DNA from: Sphingomonadaceae bacterium
GTDB taxonomy: Bacteria > Pseudomonadota > Alphaproteobacteria > Sphingomonadales > Sphingomonadaceae
Assembly: GCA_947463325.1 (NCBI GenBank)
Contig: CANHQT010000015.1
Coordinates: 1-47,831 of the forward strand
DNA length: 47,831 bases
Direction of reading: 5' to 3'
Shown: piece after piece, positions 46,021 through 47,831 of the stretch
Position numbering within the stretch: the first letter of the stretch is position 1
How the letters are laid out: the number at the start of each line of letters is the position of its first letter
The notes under the pieces: model-generated
What the model was told of the DNA's origin: nothing
Database searches by the model: none
What the model saw: only the letters and a program-made list of their open reading frames with translations
Translations under genes and position numbers: made by a program

Positions 46021-47550
46021 ATGAAGCACGCTCTAACGACAACTCGCGCCTCCGACTTTGCCGCCTGGTATCAGGAGGTCATCGCTGCTGCCGACATGGC
46101 AGAGGAAAGTGGCGTGCGTGGCTGTATGGTCATCCGTCCGTGGGGCTATGGCATCTGGGAACGCATCCAGCGCCTGATGGATGATCGCATCAAGGCTGCG
46201 GGCGTCCAGAATTGCTATTTCCCGCTGTTCATTCCCTTGAGCTATTTTGCCAAGGAAGCGGAACATGTTGATGGTTTTGCTAAAGAAATGGCGGTCGTCA
46301 CCCACCACCGCCTGATCGCGGACGGCAAGGGCGGGCTTACTCCCGATCCCGAAGCAAAGCTTGAAGAGCCGCTGATTGTTCGCCCCACGTCGGAAACGGT
46401 GATTGGCGCCGCGATGGCGCGCTGGGTGCAGAGCTGGCGTGATCTGCCGCTGATGGTCAATCAATGGGCCAATGTCGTGCGCTGGGAAATGCGCACCCGC
46501 ATGTTTCTGCGCACCAGCGAATTCCTATGGCAGGAAGGGCATACCGCCCACGCCGACCGCGCTGACGCGATGAAAGAAACGCTGCGCGCGCTCGAAATGT
46601 ATCGGGAATTTTCGGAAACCGTGCTCGCCATGCCGGTCATTGCCGGCGAAAAGCCTGAGCATGAGCGTTTTCCGGGCGCAGAGGCCACCTATTCGATCGA
46701 AGCCATGATGCAGGACGGCAAGGCGCTTCAGGCCGGCACCTCGCATTATCTCGGCACCAGCTTTGCCGAGGCGGCTGGTATCCGTTTCCAGACGAGCGAG
46801 GGTGACCACGCCTTCGCCCACACCACTAGCTGGGGCACTTCCACCCGCATGATCGGCGGCGTCATCATGACGCATGGCGATGATGATGGCCTGCGCGTGC
46901 CACCGGCGATCGCGCCTTTCCAGGTCATCATCGTTCCCATGCTGCGCGAGGATGAGGGCGATGCCGCGATCCTCGATTATTGTGCCAGCCTTGCAGCCGA
47001 ACTGGGCGCGCAGTCGGCGCTGGGTGAGCGGGTGCGGGTGCATCTCGACAAGCGCCCCGGGAAAAGCGCCGGAAAGCGCTGGGAATGGCTCAAGAAGGGT
47101 GCGCCCGTCGTGGTCGAGATCGGCGGCCGCGATGTTGCTGCTGGCAAGCTCGCCGCTATCCGCCGTGACGCGCTCTATCGCGACGATGGCAAGCTCGCGA
47201 CCGAATTTCCCGAACGCGCCCCCTTCGTCGCAGGCATCGGCGCGCTGCTGGAATCGATCCAGACCAATCTCCATGCCGAGGCCAAGGCGCGGCTCGACGC
47301 CAATATTGTCCGCGACATCGTGGATTGGGACGGCATCGTCCACTATTTCAAGACCACTCCGGTACCCGGTTGGGTCGAAATCAGCTGGTCCCGCCCGACC
47401 GGCGCCGCGCTCGATGCGGTGGTCGAAAAGGTGAAGGCGCTGAAACTCACGATGCGCAATGTGCCACTGGATGCTGTGGCGGCGAGTGGAACCTGTCCGC
47501 TTACCGGCGAACCAGCGGTGGAACGTATTCTGATCGGGCGGGCTTACTAG
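46021..47550 (+). CDS. proS: Prolyl-tRNA synthetase, short (archaeal/eukaryotic-like) type
   Basis: This is a 509 aa class II synthetase that charges tRNA-Pro. The N-terminal catalytic domain has motif 1 (GVRGCMVIRPWGYGIWERIQ), RPTSETVIG, motif 2 (RWEMRTRMFLRTSEFLWQEGHTAH) and motif 3 (TTSWGTSTRMIGGV). An anticodon domain (IVPMLRE and onward) and a C-terminal Zn-like extension ending GTCPLTGEPAVERILIGRAY follow. The common bacterial ProS insertion editing domain is missing. This short form is the one of archaea, eukaryotic cytosol and some bacteria. ATG 46021 has GGGG upstream. Confidence 0.95.
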   Translation: MKHALTTTRASDFAAWYQEVIAAADMAEESGVRGCMVIRPWGYGIWERIQRLMDDRIKAAGVQNCYFPLFIPLSYFAKEAEHVDGFAKEMAVVTHHRLIADGKGGLTPDPEAKLEEPLIVRPTSETVIGAAMARWVQSWRDLPLMVNQWANVVRWEMRTRMFLRTSEFLWQEGHTAHADRADAMKETLRALEMYREFSETVLAMPVIAGEKPEHERFPGAEATYSIEAMMQDGKALQAGTSHYLGTSFAEAAGIRFQTSEGDHAFAHTTSWGTSTRMIGGVIMTHGDDDGLRVPPAIAPFQVIIVPMLREDEGDAAILDYCASLAAELGAQSALGERVRVHLDKRPGKSAGKRWEWLKKGAPVVVEIGGRDVAAGKLAAIRRDALYRDDGKLATEFPERAPFVAGIGALLESIQTNLHAEAKARLDANIVRDIVDWDGIVHYFKTTPVPGWVEISWSRPTGAALDAVVEKVKALKLTMRNVPLDAVAASGTCPLTGEPAVERILIGRAY

Positions 47551-47625
47551 ATTGTTCCTTTTCGCTCAGGGGGGTGGCCGGAATTCTTGCTTGCCCCGGC
47601 CAGCGTCCCGCGCGACAACGCGGGC

Positions 47626-47831
47626 ATGATCCGCTCGCTCCTCACGGCTACCGCCTTTCTCCTTGTCGCCCCCGCTGCCGCGCAGCAGGCTGAATCGCCG
47701 CCGGAAGTTTCCGAGGCCCGCCTTCGCGCCGATGTCGAGCGGATGGTTGCCTTCGGAACGCGCCACACCCTGTCTGACTATGATCATCCGACACGCGGGA
47801 TAGGTGCAGCCAATCGCTGGGCAGAAGCCGA
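47626..47831 (+). CDS. M28 family peptidase, N-terminal part
   Basis: The first 68 residues lie before the right edge. A signal peptide (MIRSLLTATAFLLVAPAAA, cut before QQ) is followed by ARLRADVERMVAFGTRHTLSD and then HPTRGIGAANRW, the N-terminal pattern of sphingomonad M28 zinc aminopeptidases. The zinc-binding residues are beyond the edge, so activity cannot be judged. It begins 76 bases after proS. A 6-base-stem hairpin (47607-47624) ends 1 base before the ATG, and no clear ribosome site is seen. Confidence 0.72.
   Translation, partial: MIRSLLTATAFLLVAPAAAQQAESPPEVSEARLRADVERMVAFGTRHTLSDYDHPTRGIGAANRWAEA

Overview
The window is a GC-rich chromosomal segment of an alphaproteobacterium, most likely a member of the Sphingomonadales (Sphingomonas/Sphingopyxis-like). 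The basis is the codon bias, the argJ-secA neighbourhood, a lepB-rnc-era operon, a large TonB-dependent receptor, a PhaR/PhaC-like pair, a short proline--tRNA ligase and several small sphingomonad-style hypothetical genes. Genus cannot be fixed from the sequence alone. No phage, insertion sequence, CRISPR array or integrase was found, and no stretch over 300 bases lacks a gene. The longest gap is about 210 bases, between acs and the small gene at 6145.

Left part (1-17.7 kb), housekeeping and repair. It holds the start of argJ (minus), a periplasmic TonB C-terminal-domain protein, a small hypothetical, secA, then convergent acs. A two-gene cassette follows (68 aa unknown plus an 88 aa MbcA/ParS-like protein), then tRNA-Asn, nadK, an EAL phosphodiesterase-type protein, mfd overlapping sdhE, recG, a PilZ protein, tyrS, a DOMON-like protein and tspO. 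Neighbouring genes often overlap by a few bases.

Middle part (17.7-36.3 kb), cell wall, processing and acyl-CoA metabolism. It holds a NamZ/DUF1343 glycosidase-like gene, an alpha-methylacyl-CoA racemase, the minus-strand lepB-rnc-era operon (rnc starts with TTG), pgi, glutathione reductase and an extended SDR. The propionyl-CoA to succinyl-CoA pathway follows: pccB, methylmalonyl-CoA epimerase, enoyl-CoA hydratase, a GST-like gene, methylmalonyl-CoA mutase and pccA. Two things interrupt this operon: a CdiI-like immunity gene of visibly lower GC, joined by 4-base overlaps on both sides between pccB and the epimerase, and a 94-base double-hairpin REP-like repeat between the epimerase and the hydratase. 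A POT-family transporter converges on pccA and overlaps it by 20 bases.

Right part (36.4-47.8 kb). It holds an MHS-type MFS transporter with an unusual hydrophilic insert, an exported repeat-helix protein coupled to alanine racemase, and a 1061 aa TonB-dependent receptor with a calcium-loop-like motif after the signal peptide, followed by a strong terminator. Then come a PhaC-like hydrolase divergent from phaR, a small acidic membrane protein, proS (archaeal/eukaryotic-like type) and the start of an M28 peptidase cut by the window edge.

Most of the window is ordinary core genome. The best candidates for something less described are the orphan CdiI-like gene inside the methylmalonyl-CoA operon, the MbcA/ParS-like cassette without a RES toxin, the REP-like element, the NamZ homologue with no signal peptide and the exported protein coupled to alr.
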